DNA of 64,000 nucleotides from positions 96,812 through 160,811 of the forward strand of contig NZ_LUAV01000022.1 in assembly GCF_002078505.1 (NCBI RefSeq), written 5' to 3'. The notes beneath the pieces were generated by a model. It was given only the letters and a program-made list of their open reading frames with translations. It did no database searches and was not told where the DNA came from. Below, piece after piece: positions 45,647-55,104 of the stretch. The DNA comes from Ensifer aridi. Its GTDB lineage: Bacteria; Pseudomonadota; Alphaproteobacteria; Rhizobiales; Rhizobiaceae. The translations under genes were made by a program, and so were the position numbers. Each line of letters begins with the position of its first letter. The stretch's first letter is position 1.

Positions 45647-46674
45647 TCTTCGACAAGGCGCTCGATATCCTGCTCGTCCATTGTCAGGGCGAAAGCGGCA
45701 ATGTCCTTGTCAGTGGCGCGCCGGAAATCCCCGGCGCGACCGTCCTCGACAAGATGAATCATCTGAACAATGTCGACCCGTCGCTGCGTCTGTTCCTGAC
45801 GCGAGAACCGCGGGCGCAGGTCGTCCACACCACGAACCTGCTCCTGCCTCCGACCCGGTCGGATGCTGATGTGGCCTTTGTCGTGCTGCAGCCCGATCGC
45901 GCCCACCCGATGTCGGGTTCCAACTGCATCTGCGTGGTGACAGCGCTGCTGGAAACTGGTCGGGTCGCCATGACGGAGCCGGAGACGATTGTGCGGCTGG
46001 ATACGGCCGCCGGGCTGATTGTCGCCCGGGCGCGCCGCGAAAACGGACGCTGCTTGTCGGTTAGCCTCGACAATGTGCCGGCCTTCGTCCAACAGCTCGA
46101 CGTTGCAATCGATACACCGAAATGGGGGCAGATCACCGGCGATGTCGCCTTCGGCGGCGTTTTCTATGCCCAGATCGATGTCGATCAGGTCGGGTTGCGC
46201 ATCGAGCCGGAAGCGGCGCGCGCGCTGGCCGAGGCGGGGACCGAGATCAAGGCGTTGCTCGCCGGTCACGTCAGCGTGGAGCACCCAGAAATCTGCAGTC
46301 TGAACGAGATCGCTTATGTGATGTTTCGCGACTACCAGCCGAATGGATCGGTCATCACCTGCACGACGCTGAAGCCCGGCCGAGTGGACCGTTCGCCCTG
46401 CGGCACGGGCTCCTCAGCCAACCTCGCGATCCTGCATGCGCGAGGTCGGGCCAGAACCGGCGACAGGTGCATTTCGCGCAGCATCATCGGCGGCACTTTC
46501 ACAGCAGAGATTCTTGGTGAGACCACGGTAGGAGGCCGCCCCGCTGTTTTGCCGCGCATCACGGGCCAAGGTTACATCTTCGGCCGACAGCAATTGCGGC
46601 TCGATCCGCAGGATCCCTTCCAGCAAGGTTTTGCGATGTCGGATACCTGGGGTCCGCAGGTGGGTGAGCTATGA
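45643..46674 (+). CDS. Proline racemase-family enzyme (hydroxyproline epimerase or dehydratase)
   Basis: 343 aa. The second catalytic Cys is present in DRSPCGTGSSANLA. The first, normally in MCGH, is replaced: HPMSGSNC has Ser at that place. The Cys/Cys pair marks racemases and 4-hydroxyproline 2-epimerases; a Ser in the first site is found in trans-3-hydroxyproline dehydratases and some epimerases. So the exact reaction is open. The start at 45643 overlaps the dehydrogenase stop; its own stop overlaps the next SDR. Confidence 0.88.
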   Translation: MIFDKALDILLVHCQGESGNVLVSGAPEIPGATVLDKMNHLNNVDPSLRLFLTREPRAQVVHTTNLLLPPTRSDADVAFVVLQPDRAHPMSGSNCICVVTALLETGRVAMTEPETIVRLDTAAGLIVARARRENGRCLSVSLDNVPAFVQQLDVAIDTPKWGQITGDVAFGGVFYAQIDVDQVGLRIEPEAARALAEAGTEIKALLAGHVSVEHPEICSLNEIAYVMFRDYQPNGSVITCTTLKPGRVDRSPCGTGSSANLAILHARGRARTGDRCISRSIIGGTFTAEILGETTVGGRPAVLPRITGQGYIFGRQQLRLDPQDPFQQGFAMSDTWGPQVGEL

Positions 46675-47423
46675 AGCTATCAGGACAATCAATCCTCGTG
46701 ACCGGCGCGACAGGCGCCATCGGGCAAGCGATCTGCCGTGCTCTCGCGGCTGACGGCGCACAAGTCGTCGTCCATTATGGCCGTAATCGCGAGGCCGCAG
46801 AGGCGCTTGTGAAAACGCTGGACGGCAGAGGCTGGGCCGTATCGGCTGATCTGTCGGATCCGGCCGGACCGCAAGCCTTGTGGGATCAGGCCATCGCAAC
46901 CGCCGGCCGGCTAACAGGTCTGGTCAACAATGCCGGCATCCGCTCAGAGGTTGCAGTGGACGCGCCGATGGAGGAATGGCAGCAGGTCTGGGCGCGCGAA
47001 ATGCGGGTCAATTTCCTGTCGGCGGTCGATCTGTCGAAGCTCGCCATCCTGCATTTTCGCGACAATGGCGGCGGCCGGATTGTGAATATGGCGAGCCGTG
47101 CTGGGCAGCGCGGCTACACCTCGAGCGCCATGGCCTATGGTGCGTCGAAAGCCGCCCTGATCAATCTCACCAAATCCATAGCGCAGAGCCATGGGCACGA
47201 AGGCGTGACTGCAGTGGCACTGGCACCCGGCTGGGTGCGCACAGAAATGGCCGAAGCCTATATCGCCGAACACGGCGAGGCGGCGGCTCTGGCCGGCATC
47301 CCCATCGCCCGGATGGCCGACCCGCAAGAAGTCGGCGAGATCACCGCCTTTGCCTTCCGTCCCACACAAGTCTCGCTCAACGGCGCAGTTCTGGACGTGA
47401 ACGGCGGCAGCTACCTGAGGTAA
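46671..47423 (+). CDS. Short-chain dehydrogenase/reductase
   Basis: 250 aa, classical SDR with VTGATGAIGQAICRAL, NNAGIRSE, a Ser in VNMASRAG and AYGASKAAL as YxxxK. Its ATG overlaps the racemase-family stop by 4 bases. It resembles 3-oxoacyl-ACP reductase-type enzymes but in this operon probably acts on a small hydroxy or keto acid. Confidence 0.9.
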   Translation: MKLSGQSILVTGATGAIGQAICRALAADGAQVVVHYGRNREAAEALVKTLDGRGWAVSADLSDPAGPQALWDQAIATAGRLTGLVNNAGIRSEVAVDAPMEEWQQVWAREMRVNFLSAVDLSKLAILHFRDNGGGRIVNMASRAGQRGYTSSAMAYGASKAALINLTKSIAQSHGHEGVTAVALAPGWVRTEMAEAYIAEHGEAAALAGIPIARMADPQEVGEITAFAFRPTQVSLNGAVLDVNGGSYLR

Positions 47424-47430
47424 ATTCCCC

Positions 47431-48183
47431 ATGCGTTTTAAGGACAAGGTTGTCATCGTCACCGGCGCTGCCGGCGGCATCGGAGGCGCCATCAGCGCTC
47501 GCTTCGCCGCTGAAGGCGCCCAGGTCATCGTCACGGATATGAACAGCGAAGGCGCGGACGCAACCATCGCCCAGATCGTGGCCGAGGGCGGAAGAGCGCG
47601 GGCGCTCGCCAGCGACATCTCGACCGCCGAAGGCTGCCGAGCGATCATCGAAAATGTCATCGAGACGGAAGGCCGCATTGATGTGCTCTGCAACAATGCC
47701 GGCATCAACCGCCGCGGCAACCTGCTTTCTCTGACACCCGACGACTGGCGGCTGAGCTTTGCCGTCAATGTCGATTCGATGTTCCACCTGTGCCAGGCCG
47801 CGCTGCCGCACATGATCGAGGCCGGAGGTGGGGCGATCGTCAACACGGCCTCCCAATGGGGCCTCTACCCCGCTCCGAACCACATCGCCTACAACGTGAC
47901 CAAGGCGGCGGTAGCGAGTTTCACGCAGAACCTTGCCCGCGATTACGCGCCGAACAAGATCCGCGTCAACGCCGTCTGTCCTGGCGAGATTCACACGCCG
48001 ATGCTTGAGGCCGGGGTGAGGCGGTCGGGGCGGACCATTGCCGACCTCGACAAGCTGGTGCCCTTTGGTCGGATCGGGAAGCCGGAGGAAGTGGCGGCCC
48101 TGGTTGCCTTCTTGGCATCCGACGAGGCCGCTTTCATGTGCGGTTCGCTCGTCGAGATCACCGGAGCTCAGGCGGTCGCCTAA
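47431..48183 (+). CDS. Short-chain dehydrogenase/reductase
   Basis: 250 aa, classical SDR: VTGAAGGIGGAISARF, NNAGINRRG, VNTASQWGL and AYNVTKAAV as YxxxK, VCPGEIHTPM for the cofactor loop. Seven bases after the previous SDR. Likely substrate unknown; possibly a dehydrogenase for a hydroxylated intermediate. Confidence 0.9.
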   Translation: MRFKDKVVIVTGAAGGIGGAISARFAAEGAQVIVTDMNSEGADATIAQIVAEGGRARALASDISTAEGCRAIIENVIETEGRIDVLCNNAGINRRGNLLSLTPDDWRLSFAVNVDSMFHLCQAALPHMIEAGGGAIVNTASQWGLYPAPNHIAYNVTKAAVASFTQNLARDYAPNKIRVNAVCPGEIHTPMLEAGVRRSGRTIADLDKLVPFGRIGKPEEVAALVAFLASDEAAFMCGSLVEITGAQAVA

Positions 48184-48326
48184 GTAGGCGGACGTGCACC
48201 TTTGCGCTACGAAATCGCATAACATCTCGTCTGGAAGCGATTTTGCACGGCACCAGTAGGCTGCTAAATTCTAGCGAGCCGATCTAGGACCTGGTGCGGT
48301 CCCGATGCCAAAAAACGGCGGCCAGC

Positions 48327-48833
48327 ATGTCGGATCACCCTCATCATCACGGTCATGACCACCACCACGCAGAGGACCGGTGGAAACATAACGGCGTTCG
48401 CGTCATCAAGGGGGACCAACTCGATGACAATACGGCCCAGACTCCCGGCATGTATCGGCAGGCGGCCATCAATCATGCGCGTGTCGGCGCCCAGAAGATC
48501 TGGGCCGGCACCGTCTCGATCGAGCCCAATGCCAAGACCGGCGTGCATCACCATGGTCCGCTCGAAAGCGTAATCTTTGTCGTTCGCGGCAAGGCGCGCA
48601 TGCGTTGGGGCGACAGGCTCGAATATGTCGCGGAAGCCGGCCGAGGCGACTTCATCTAGGTACCACCCTTTGTGCCGCACCAAGAAATCAATGCCGATCC
48701 CGAGAACGTGCTCGAATGCGTGCTGGTGCGATCCGACAACGAGGCGGTGGTGGTCAACATCACCGATGTCGATCCGGTGGAAAAGCCAGAGGAAGTCTAT
48801 TGGATTGATCCAATCCATAAACATCCAGGCTGA
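48327..48833 (+). pseudogene. Cupin-domain protein interrupted by one amber codon
   Basis: The frame from the ATG at 48327 encodes a His-rich start (MSDHPHHHGHDHHHAEDRW), a cupin motif (GVHHHGPLESVIFVVRGKAR) and reaches GRGDFI, where a TAG stands at 48657-48659. After it the same frame continues VPPFVPHQEINADPENVLEC to TGA at 48831, the normal second cupin motif. A single TAC/TAT-to-TAG change explains it. The intact protein would be 168 aa. It follows the catabolic operon on the same strand, 143 bases after it. Confidence 0.85.
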
Positions 48834-49194
48834 CCGTTTGGGAGCCTCTGTTTCGTTCGGCGGGACGGGCTGTCCCGTTTGCGGGACGGACTTCGCTTCA
48901 CGTTGCCTTGCAGTGCGCGCCGTCGGAAAACGCTATGGAAGTCGACCGCTTGCGCCAGGATCAGGCGCCCGCCTAATGGCAGGGTCCGCGCTTCGAATCC
49001 GTTCAAGGCGAGGGATGCAAAATCCGCTTTCGGTGACGGCCGGGTAGGTTCTGTTGAATCCACCCGCTCGACGCCGGCACGTTGTGACGATCACCGCCAC
49101 GATCCAGAAGCGTGAAATTTCTCTCGCCTAGGTGGAGCGCAGGCTAGTATAGTGGTGGTTATATTTTGCGGCACGAGCACTGAGGGGCCTGAAC
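48834..49194. other. Intergenic region before the TIR gene
   Basis: About 360 bases with no supportable gene. It separates the catabolic cluster from the TIR/SLOG region. No clear promoter was identified. Confidence 0.45.
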
Positions 49195-51552
49195 GTGCGT
49201 GCAGCGCTGTCCTTGATGGGGAAGAAATCTGCAGACGCAATCCCGGTCGGGGAGGGTGGCGAGGGATATAGATACAGGGCCTTCATCAGTTACTCCTCCA
49301 AGGATCGCTCGGCAGCAGAGAAGCTTCAAAGGTCATTGGAGTCATACAGGATACCTAAGCCACTCCGCAGGTCCGGGATCCATCGGAACGAAAGAGTCTC
49401 TCCGATCTTCCGAGATCGATCTGATCTAAAGGCGTCTGCAGACCTTGGGCAAACAATCAAGGACGCACTGGAGAACTCCGAGTATCTGATAGTGCTATGC
49501 AGTCCTGCAGCCGCCAACTCTAAGTGGGTGGACAAGGAGATTTCCTTCTTCAAGGAGCTTGGGCGATCGGACAACATCATAGCGGTGATCGTTGGCGGTC
49601 TGCCTGCCGTTAACGATCCTCTTCGGGAGCCGCAAGGAGCTTTCCCAAAAGCCTTGGTCGGCCTACTCAGCGGCGATGACTCGTTGACGGAGCCTTTGGC
49701 CGCCGACATCCAGGAGCCGGCTGCGGACGGACGAGGCGGTGACGGTTTTAACTTGGCGAAGCTCAAGGTTATCGCAACGCTGCTTGGTGTTTCCCTTGCC
49801 GAACTCACGCAGAGACAGGCTGAGGTGGATCGACGTCAACGTCGCGTAGCTCAAGCCGTTGCCGCTGGGATGCTTGTCCTTGCCGTTGTCGCGGGTATAG
49901 GGGCATGGATTGCAGTGGAGCAAAGTAGGGCCGCCGAGCGACGCCTTCAGAACGCTGTCGAAAGTGCAGCTAGGCAGATAGGGGCCACGGTCCGATATAG
50001 AGACCGATATGGTGTGCCGTCGGACGTAATCCAGGAGCTGCTGAGATCTGCGGAGGTAGATTTCGGCAAGCTCATCTCGGACGATGGCACTTCGCCGAAG
50101 CTCGTGTTTCAACGCGCGCGGCTCAATCTGGAATTTGCCGAGCTGTTCAATCTGGTTGGCGATGAGCAATCGCAACAGAAGGTCGCGCCTCTCATCGAGG
50201 AGACGAAGACAGCCTTAAATCGGTTGGAGCAAAGGTCATCAACGGCTTGGGAATGGATTGGCCTGTCTTCAACACCGGATCCCGCTGCGATTGCATTGTT
50301 GCGATTGAAGCTGCTCGATGCGGAAGGCCAGGAAAAAACTTATGGAGGACGCTTTACTGAAGCAATCGCGTCGGCGGAATCAAGGATTGCCTTGGCCCAG
50401 GCATGGTTAGCCAAGACAGGTGACCTGGCGTGGCTTCGCGAATTGGCCCAGGGACATTGCCGCCTGGGAGCATACAATTACCAATGGGGGCGGCTCGCCG
50501 CCTCCGCGGCTTCATACGAAAAATGCCTGGAGACAACCAGGTCGCTCATGCAAAAGAGGCATGCCCCGTCGGATCGCGGAGATCTGATGGCTGCACTTTC
50601 TGCGCTGGCCACGACACTTGTGGAGATGGACCGACGTTCCGATGCGCTGTCGCGGCAACAGGAAGCTGCGGAGACTGCAAAGGCCCTGGTTTCCGCCGAA
50701 CCCCATAATACGGATTACCAGCGAACTGAACTGGTCACATTGACGAGGCTCGGCGATATGATCCTGTCGGTGCAAATGAATGTCGCTGCGTCGCTGCAGC
50801 GTTATGGGCAGGCTTTGCTTATTTCGGATAAGCTAACGAAATCGGATGCCTCCCGGCTGGACTGGCAACGGGACCGCTCTCTCTTGCTGGAGAGATTGGC
50901 GAGCGTCCTTCTCCGTTCGGCGGACAGCGCAGATGCGACGACATCGCTGGAGAATTTGCGCCGGGCGGATTTTTATGTTGTGGAGGCTTTGCAGATCGCC
51001 GAGCGCCTCCTCAACAATGATCCCCTGAACCAGGAATGGTTAAGAGATCGAAGCGTCCTTGAAGAAAGGCAGGGTCAAATAGCCTTGGCGGCCTATAAGC
51101 GCGGCGGCCATGCGAGTAAATTGGTTGACTCTGCGCGCTGGTACGCCAACGCAATCTCCGATCGGCGCGCTATCCTAAAAGCGGATCCGGGGCGCTCGTT
51201 CTACAAGCTCGACTTGGCTGTCGTCCTGGTCCAATTCGGCGAAGTCGCGATGGAAAGACGGGAGAACCAAGTGGCAGAACGTTCACTGCGAGAGGCGTTG
51301 TTGCTTTTGGAGGACCTAACAAGTAGCAATGAGGCGCAGCCAATATGGTTGCGCGAGGTCGCGAAAGTCCGGGCCGCGCTTGCAAACCTTCATCAGCAGC
51401 AGGGAAGCATAGCGGACGCTCAAACAGAAATTCAAAGGGCTATAGAGATAATACGCAATTTACGCGGAAAGTTCCCAGATATACTTCAGTATCGAATGGA
51501 TGAAGAATACCTGATCTACAAGCGGGGTGAACTTACCAGTTTGCGGAAATGA
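49195..51552 (+). CDS. Membrane-anchored TIR-domain protein with helical repeats
   Basis: 785 aa. An N-terminal TIR domain (residues ~25-160) carries YRAFISYSSKDRSAAEKL and the likely catalytic Glu115 in SKWVDKEISFF, as in NAD-cleaving bacterial TIRs. One membrane helix lies at ~219-241. The remaining ~540 residues are alpha-helical and TPR-like. The anchor puts the TIR domain inside and the repeats probably in the periplasm, or the reverse. GTG at 49195 after GAGGGG is preferred; ATG 49216 is possible. Probably an NADase effector or signal producer in immunity. Confidence 0.85.
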   Translation: MRAALSLMGKKSADAIPVGEGGEGYRYRAFISYSSKDRSAAEKLQRSLESYRIPKPLRRSGIHRNERVSPIFRDRSDLKASADLGQTIKDALENSEYLIVLCSPAAANSKWVDKEISFFKELGRSDNIIAVIVGGLPAVNDPLREPQGAFPKALVGLLSGDDSLTEPLAADIQEPAADGRGGDGFNLAKLKVIATLLGVSLAELTQRQAEVDRRQRRVAQAVAAGMLVLAVVAGIGAWIAVEQSRAAERRLQNAVESAARQIGATVRYRDRYGVPSDVIQELLRSAEVDFGKLISDDGTSPKLVFQRARLNLEFAELFNLVGDEQSQQKVAPLIEETKTALNRLEQRSSTAWEWIGLSSTPDPAAIALLRLKLLDAEGQEKTYGGRFTEAIASAESRIALAQAWLAKTGDLAWLRELAQGHCRLGAYNYQWGRLAASAASYEKCLETTRSLMQKRHAPSDRGDLMAALSALATTLVEMDRRSDALSRQQEAAETAKALVSAEPHNTDYQRTELVTLTRLGDMILSVQMNVAASLQRYGQALLISDKLTKSDASRLDWQRDRSLLLERLASVLLRSADSADATTSLENLRRADFYVVEALQIAERLLNNDPLNQEWLRDRSVLEERQGQIALAAYKRGGHASKLVDSARWYANAISDRRAILKADPGRSFYKLDLAVVLVQFGEVAMERRENQVAERSLREALLLLEDLTSSNEAQPIWLREVAKVRAALANLHQQQGSIADAQTEIQRAIEIIRNLRGKFPDILQYRMDEEYLIYKRGELTSLRK

Positions 51553-51582
51553 GAGCTTGACGGGCATCTTCCTAGGCCTGTC

Positions 51583-53070
51583 TTAGAACGCTATCCGTAA
51601 TCCACCTTTGACGCCATAGTTGTCGACCAGGTCGTGGCCCAGGATCGCTCGTCCGTCGATGTAGGCTACCCCTCCATTGAAGATTTCGGCGACTATGCCG
51701 CTGCGTATCTCAAAAAAGTCACGGTCCGGCGGGTTGGATTTGAAAGTGAAGGCGAAGGGATTGGGACGACGATCCTCGACGAAGGTCGCGCTAATGGTGC
51801 GTTGATCGTTCGCGAATTCATGAATGTAGTCAAACTGCAAGAATGGAATGACGGCTAGCGCGTCGAACACAAAAGGCTTGGAAACGGCAAAGCCGATGCG
51901 TGTCTGGACAGACGAAATATCCTGCTCGTCGTAGCGTAGACTGGCACCGGTGATCGGGACGTGTTGAAGACTGCCGGCCGCTTCCGTCTCTGAGTAGGCA
52001 TCAATGCTCTTCCACCACGTGTTCAAGGAAAGCCGTGGACCGACGGCGACTCCGCTTAATTCCCAGTCGTATCCAGTGTGAATGTCCGCGGAAAATCCAA
52101 CATAGTCAGGATCGCCACTGATGATGCCGGCAGTGACATTGGCGGGGGCTAGCTCACCTGGCTGCTGCGTCTCGTCAATCGCTGCGTCGATAGTACATAA
52201 GCTGTTGCGGTATTTTTGACGGCCCCTGCTGACGCCGACTTCGGCGGTAAGGAAGCCATTCTCTAGGATCTGTGTCTGGTAGAACGCAGATCCTCCGAAT
52301 TCGTCAAGGTCGACATTACCTTCATTAGGGATGCCACACACGTCTTCAAAGTTTGCAGACAGGAATCTTCCCGTACCCTGCTCGCTAATCAACACGGTTT
52401 CCGGCCCTGAATATGAACCATTTCCGGTCGAGTAGGTTCCCTTTAAACCTACTATGCTGTCGTCTGAGATGTTCCAGGTTGCGCCGATATCCGCGCTGAA
52501 GGTGTCGATCTCCCATGCAGGCTCGTAGGCGGTGGGCGCCTGTTGGTAGTTTTCGTATTCGAGTTGACCAAAAACGCTGAAACCATCGAACGGGATAAGG
52601 GCGTTCGCATTCAGCACCCCATCCCCACCATCGAACATACTGGAAAAAACGTTGCCGGATACGTTTCCCTGATAAAAGTAATTCGAAACGGTTTCGCTTA
52701 CAGGACTCTTACAGTCAGGGTCTTCAGATGGATCGCACTCTTCGGATCTCCGCCGACTCACATCAAACTGTGACACGGTTCGAGTGGACTGGAGGGAGGA
52801 TAAGCTGCCCCCAATAACCGATCCGCCCGACAAATTAGTCTCCTCTGGTCTGCAATGACGCGCAAGATTGGGTCCGATAAGACTGGGAACGGCGGCGGGA
52901 TTGTTTACGAATTTGCAAGGGTCTTCCCCCTGTCCGAGAAGAATCCTCAGTGCCTGGCTGTAAGTCTCGAAGTTATGTCTAAGAGGGGTGGGAGCGCTTT
53001 GGGCATAGACACCGCTGGAATACAGAGCGCAGGCGCAAGTCGTCGCTGTTACCAGTTTTGTTCGCATCAC
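51583..53070 (-). CDS. Autotransporter-like outer membrane beta-barrel protein
   Basis: 495 aa. A signal peptide covers residues ~1-23 (ends VYAQS). The C-terminal ~300 residues alternate as in a beta-barrel and end in Phe (GVKGGLRIAF), the outer membrane sorting signal. The passenger part is short. It lies antisense between the TIR and SLOG-like genes, converging on the TIR gene. Function unknown; it could be a surface protein unrelated to its neighbours or a trapped cargo gene. Confidence 0.75.
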   Translation of the reverse strand: MMRTKLVTATTCACALYSSGVYAQSAPTPLRHNFETYSQALRILLGQGEDPCKFVNNPAAVPSLIGPNLARHCRPEETNLSGGSVIGGSLSSLQSTRTVSQFDVSRRRSEECDPSEDPDCKSPVSETVSNYFYQGNVSGNVFSSMFDGGDGVLNANALIPFDGFSVFGQLEYENYQQAPTAYEPAWEIDTFSADIGATWNISDDSIVGLKGTYSTGNGSYSGPETVLISEQGTGRFLSANFEDVCGIPNEGNVDLDEFGGSAFYQTQILENGFLTAEVGVSRGRQKYRNSLCTIDAAIDETQQPGELAPANVTAGIISGDPDYVGFSADIHTGYDWELSGVAVGPRLSLNTWWKSIDAYSETEAAGSLQHVPITGASLRYDEQDISSVQTRIGFAVSKPFVFDALAVIPFLQFDYIHEFANDQRTISATFVEDRRPNPFAFTFKSNPPDRDFFEIRSGIVAEIFNGGVAYIDGRAILGHDLVDNYGVKGGLRIAF

Positions 53071-53173
53071 GTCCCCCTTGACGCGTTGACGTCCCGCAAT
53101 CTGGTTCCGGGAAGAAAGTAATGATCCGACGGCGGGTCAAGCTCTCACCGGATTGATGATCACATCATTTTTA

Positions 53174-53195
53174 TCGAAGACAACATAATCTTCGA
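53174..53195. promoter_or_regulatory. Inverted repeat upstream of the barrel-protein gene
   Basis: TCGAAGA-N8-TCTTCGA, 104 bases before the start at 53070. The surrounding 537-base gap (53071-53607) contains no gene. The repeat is of operator size, but no regulator lies beside it. Confidence 0.4.
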
Positions 53196-53607
53196 CTACT
53201 CCTCTAGATTGTGGCCGAAGGATGCACAAAAACAACACCCGCTAATTTAGTGGGAGCGCCCGGCGGGGATCGGTACTCCAGTCCGCTGGTTAGAGATTGA
53301 ACACTTCCAGTGTGTAGGTGGGGCGGAGGCTCCGAGGCAGGAATCGATCCGAAGGTCCGAGAATGGACCTGGTTGGCGGAAGAGGAGGACAGCCGGGCGG
53401 TGAGTAGGCGGGTCTCCGTCAAGAAAGTACTTGTCTCCAATTGCGAAGGCGTTGCCTTCAGGTGTGCGGTAGGACCCGCGAAGAGCGCTGTGCCTGCAAG
53501 CGCGTGCAATTGCTGGAGTTGCGCAAGCAAAAATTTGCTATCATTCGTGCACACTGCGGCGTTTGAATATTCGGTTGGTCTCGTGCAGATCCCGGATCGG
53601 AGCGGCG

Positions 53608-54165
53608 ATGGCGGTTTCTATTCTTTTCACCGGCCATATGATTGACCAACCGGGCCGGCCGAAGGCGCGTTTTCCATCGGAGCTGGAGGCGGCGGCTGCA
53701 GCACGCATTGCTACAGCAATTGCACCGTACGCAACCATAGAGAAGGACCCTGTTATTGGGTTTGCAAGCTGCGCCCGGGGTGGGGACATACTTTTTCACG
53801 AACAATGCAGGGCCGTTAGAATCCCGACGACTATCGTGCTACCATACTCTCCAGAGCTTTTTGTCGAGACGTCGGTGAAGGGGATTCCCGGGACCGATTG
53901 GGAGCGACGCTTCTGGCATCTGTGGACCACGACATCCGAGGCGCAGCGTGAAACCATGAACCTACCTCGGTCGGACGAAGCATACAGCATCTGTAACGTT
54001 CGCCTCCTTGAGCGCGCCAAGGAGCATGGCGCAGTTCATTTGATCGCTCTATGGGACGGCCAGCGCGGCGATGGGCCGGGCGGGACGGCCGATCTCGTGG
54101 ACCGTGTAGGCATTTCGAACAAGCCGGACATATTCACGCCGGCGGGTTTGGAGGCGGACGAATAG
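53608..54165 (+). CDS. SLOG-like nucleotide-sensing protein
   Basis: 185 aa. ILFTGHMIDQPGR near the start, GFASCARGGDILFHE (residues ~50-64) and TTIVLPY follow the pattern of the SLOG/LOG-like Rossmann domains found beside TIR, TPR and protease genes in bacterial conflict operons. Such domains bind nucleotide ligands made by TIR or related enzymes. CGGAG precedes the ATG at 53608. It is separated by 293 bases from the GH108 gene; no gene was found in that gap. Confidence 0.7.
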   Translation: MAVSILFTGHMIDQPGRPKARFPSELEAAAAARIATAIAPYATIEKDPVIGFASCARGGDILFHEQCRAVRIPTTIVLPYSPELFVETSVKGIPGTDWERRFWHLWTTTSEAQRETMNLPRSDEAYSICNVRLLERAKEHGAVHLIALWDGQRGDGPGGTADLVDRVGISNKPDIFTPAGLEADE

Positions 54166-54458
54166 CACCTAAGAGACGGAGGAGGGGTGTCCTGATCCGG
54201 AATTCCAACCTCGTCTCGATCCGAGGGGCATTTGGTAGACAATCTGGCGTAGATTTGGAATTGTGAATTTTAGGAGGTCGGTGACTTCTGCAAGTATGCC
54301 CAGCCATTTGCAAGACCAACGTTTGCCTGCGGGGATGGCGTCTGGTCGGAAAAGCTGGCCTAGAAACTTGAAGGCGGCTGTAGCGGAGAATAACGGGGGC
54401 CAGCTGCCAATCGATTCCCGTCGGCGCGTTCCGGCATGGACTGGGGAGGAGGGTGTGT

Positions 54459-55079
54459 ATGGCGAGGGAAAGTCTGCCAGATTCGATGCGCTTTATTATG
54501 AAGTGGGAGGGCGGCTTCGTTGACGATCCCGACGACCGAGGCGGTCGCACGAATAAGGGGATCACGCAGAAGGTCTATAATTCTTGGCGGAGCCGCATTG
54601 GCCAGCCTTCGCGCGACGTCAAGCAGATCGACGATGAGGAGGTCCGGGCCATCTACGATGGCAACTATTGGACTCCCGCGGGGTGTGATCTGCTGAGGCG
54701 TAGGCTTGACTTGGCGCAGTTCGATACAGCGGTGAACATGGGAACCGGCCGCGCAATTCGGATTATTCAAGAGGCTGTTGGCACGCGGATTGATGGGCAG
54801 TTCGGACCCACGACGAAGCGCGCCTGCGATGTCTGTGATCTCGGTACGACGCTGATTCATTACACTCAAATACGGGAAGGTCTATACCGGAGATTTGCGC
54901 AGGCGCCAGGCCAATCTAAGTTCCTGAGGGGTTGGATGAACCGGTTGAACGATCTTCGCCGTGAGATCGGATTACCGGGTTTCGAACACATTCCGCAGGA
55001 ACCAGACTTCGGGGATATGCCCTACATCGCTCGCATTCCTGATTTGCCGGAAGGCGCGCCGTTGGAACGCTGGGATTAG
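54459..55079 (+). CDS. GH108 endolysin-like peptidoglycan hydrolase
   Basis: 206 aa. KWEGGFVDDPDDRGGRTNKG with Glu17 is the glycosyl hydrolase 108 signature; IDGQFGPTTKRA in the second half matches the attached peptidoglycan-binding region. Phage endolysins of this family cut peptidoglycan sugars. No signal peptide, so on its own it would stay in the cytoplasm. GGAGGAGGG precedes the ATG at 54459. It is 25 bases before the hydrolase gene, on the same strand. Confidence 0.88.
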   Translation: MARESLPDSMRFIMKWEGGFVDDPDDRGGRTNKGITQKVYNSWRSRIGQPSRDVKQIDDEEVRAIYDGNYWTPAGCDLLRRRLDLAQFDTAVNMGTGRAIRIIQEAVGTRIDGQFGPTTKRACDVCDLGTTLIHYTQIREGLYRRFAQAPGQSKFLRGWMNRLNDLRREIGLPGFEHIPQEPDFGDMPYIARIPDLPEGAPLERWD

Positions 55080-55104
55080 CGAAGGGGCCGAGGAGAGGGG
55101 ACGC

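Noticed and set aside
49195..54165. Canonical Thoeris
   Set aside because: No ThsA (Sir2 or membrane-SLOG/macro) protein; the TIR protein has a membrane helix and long repeat region unlike ThsB.
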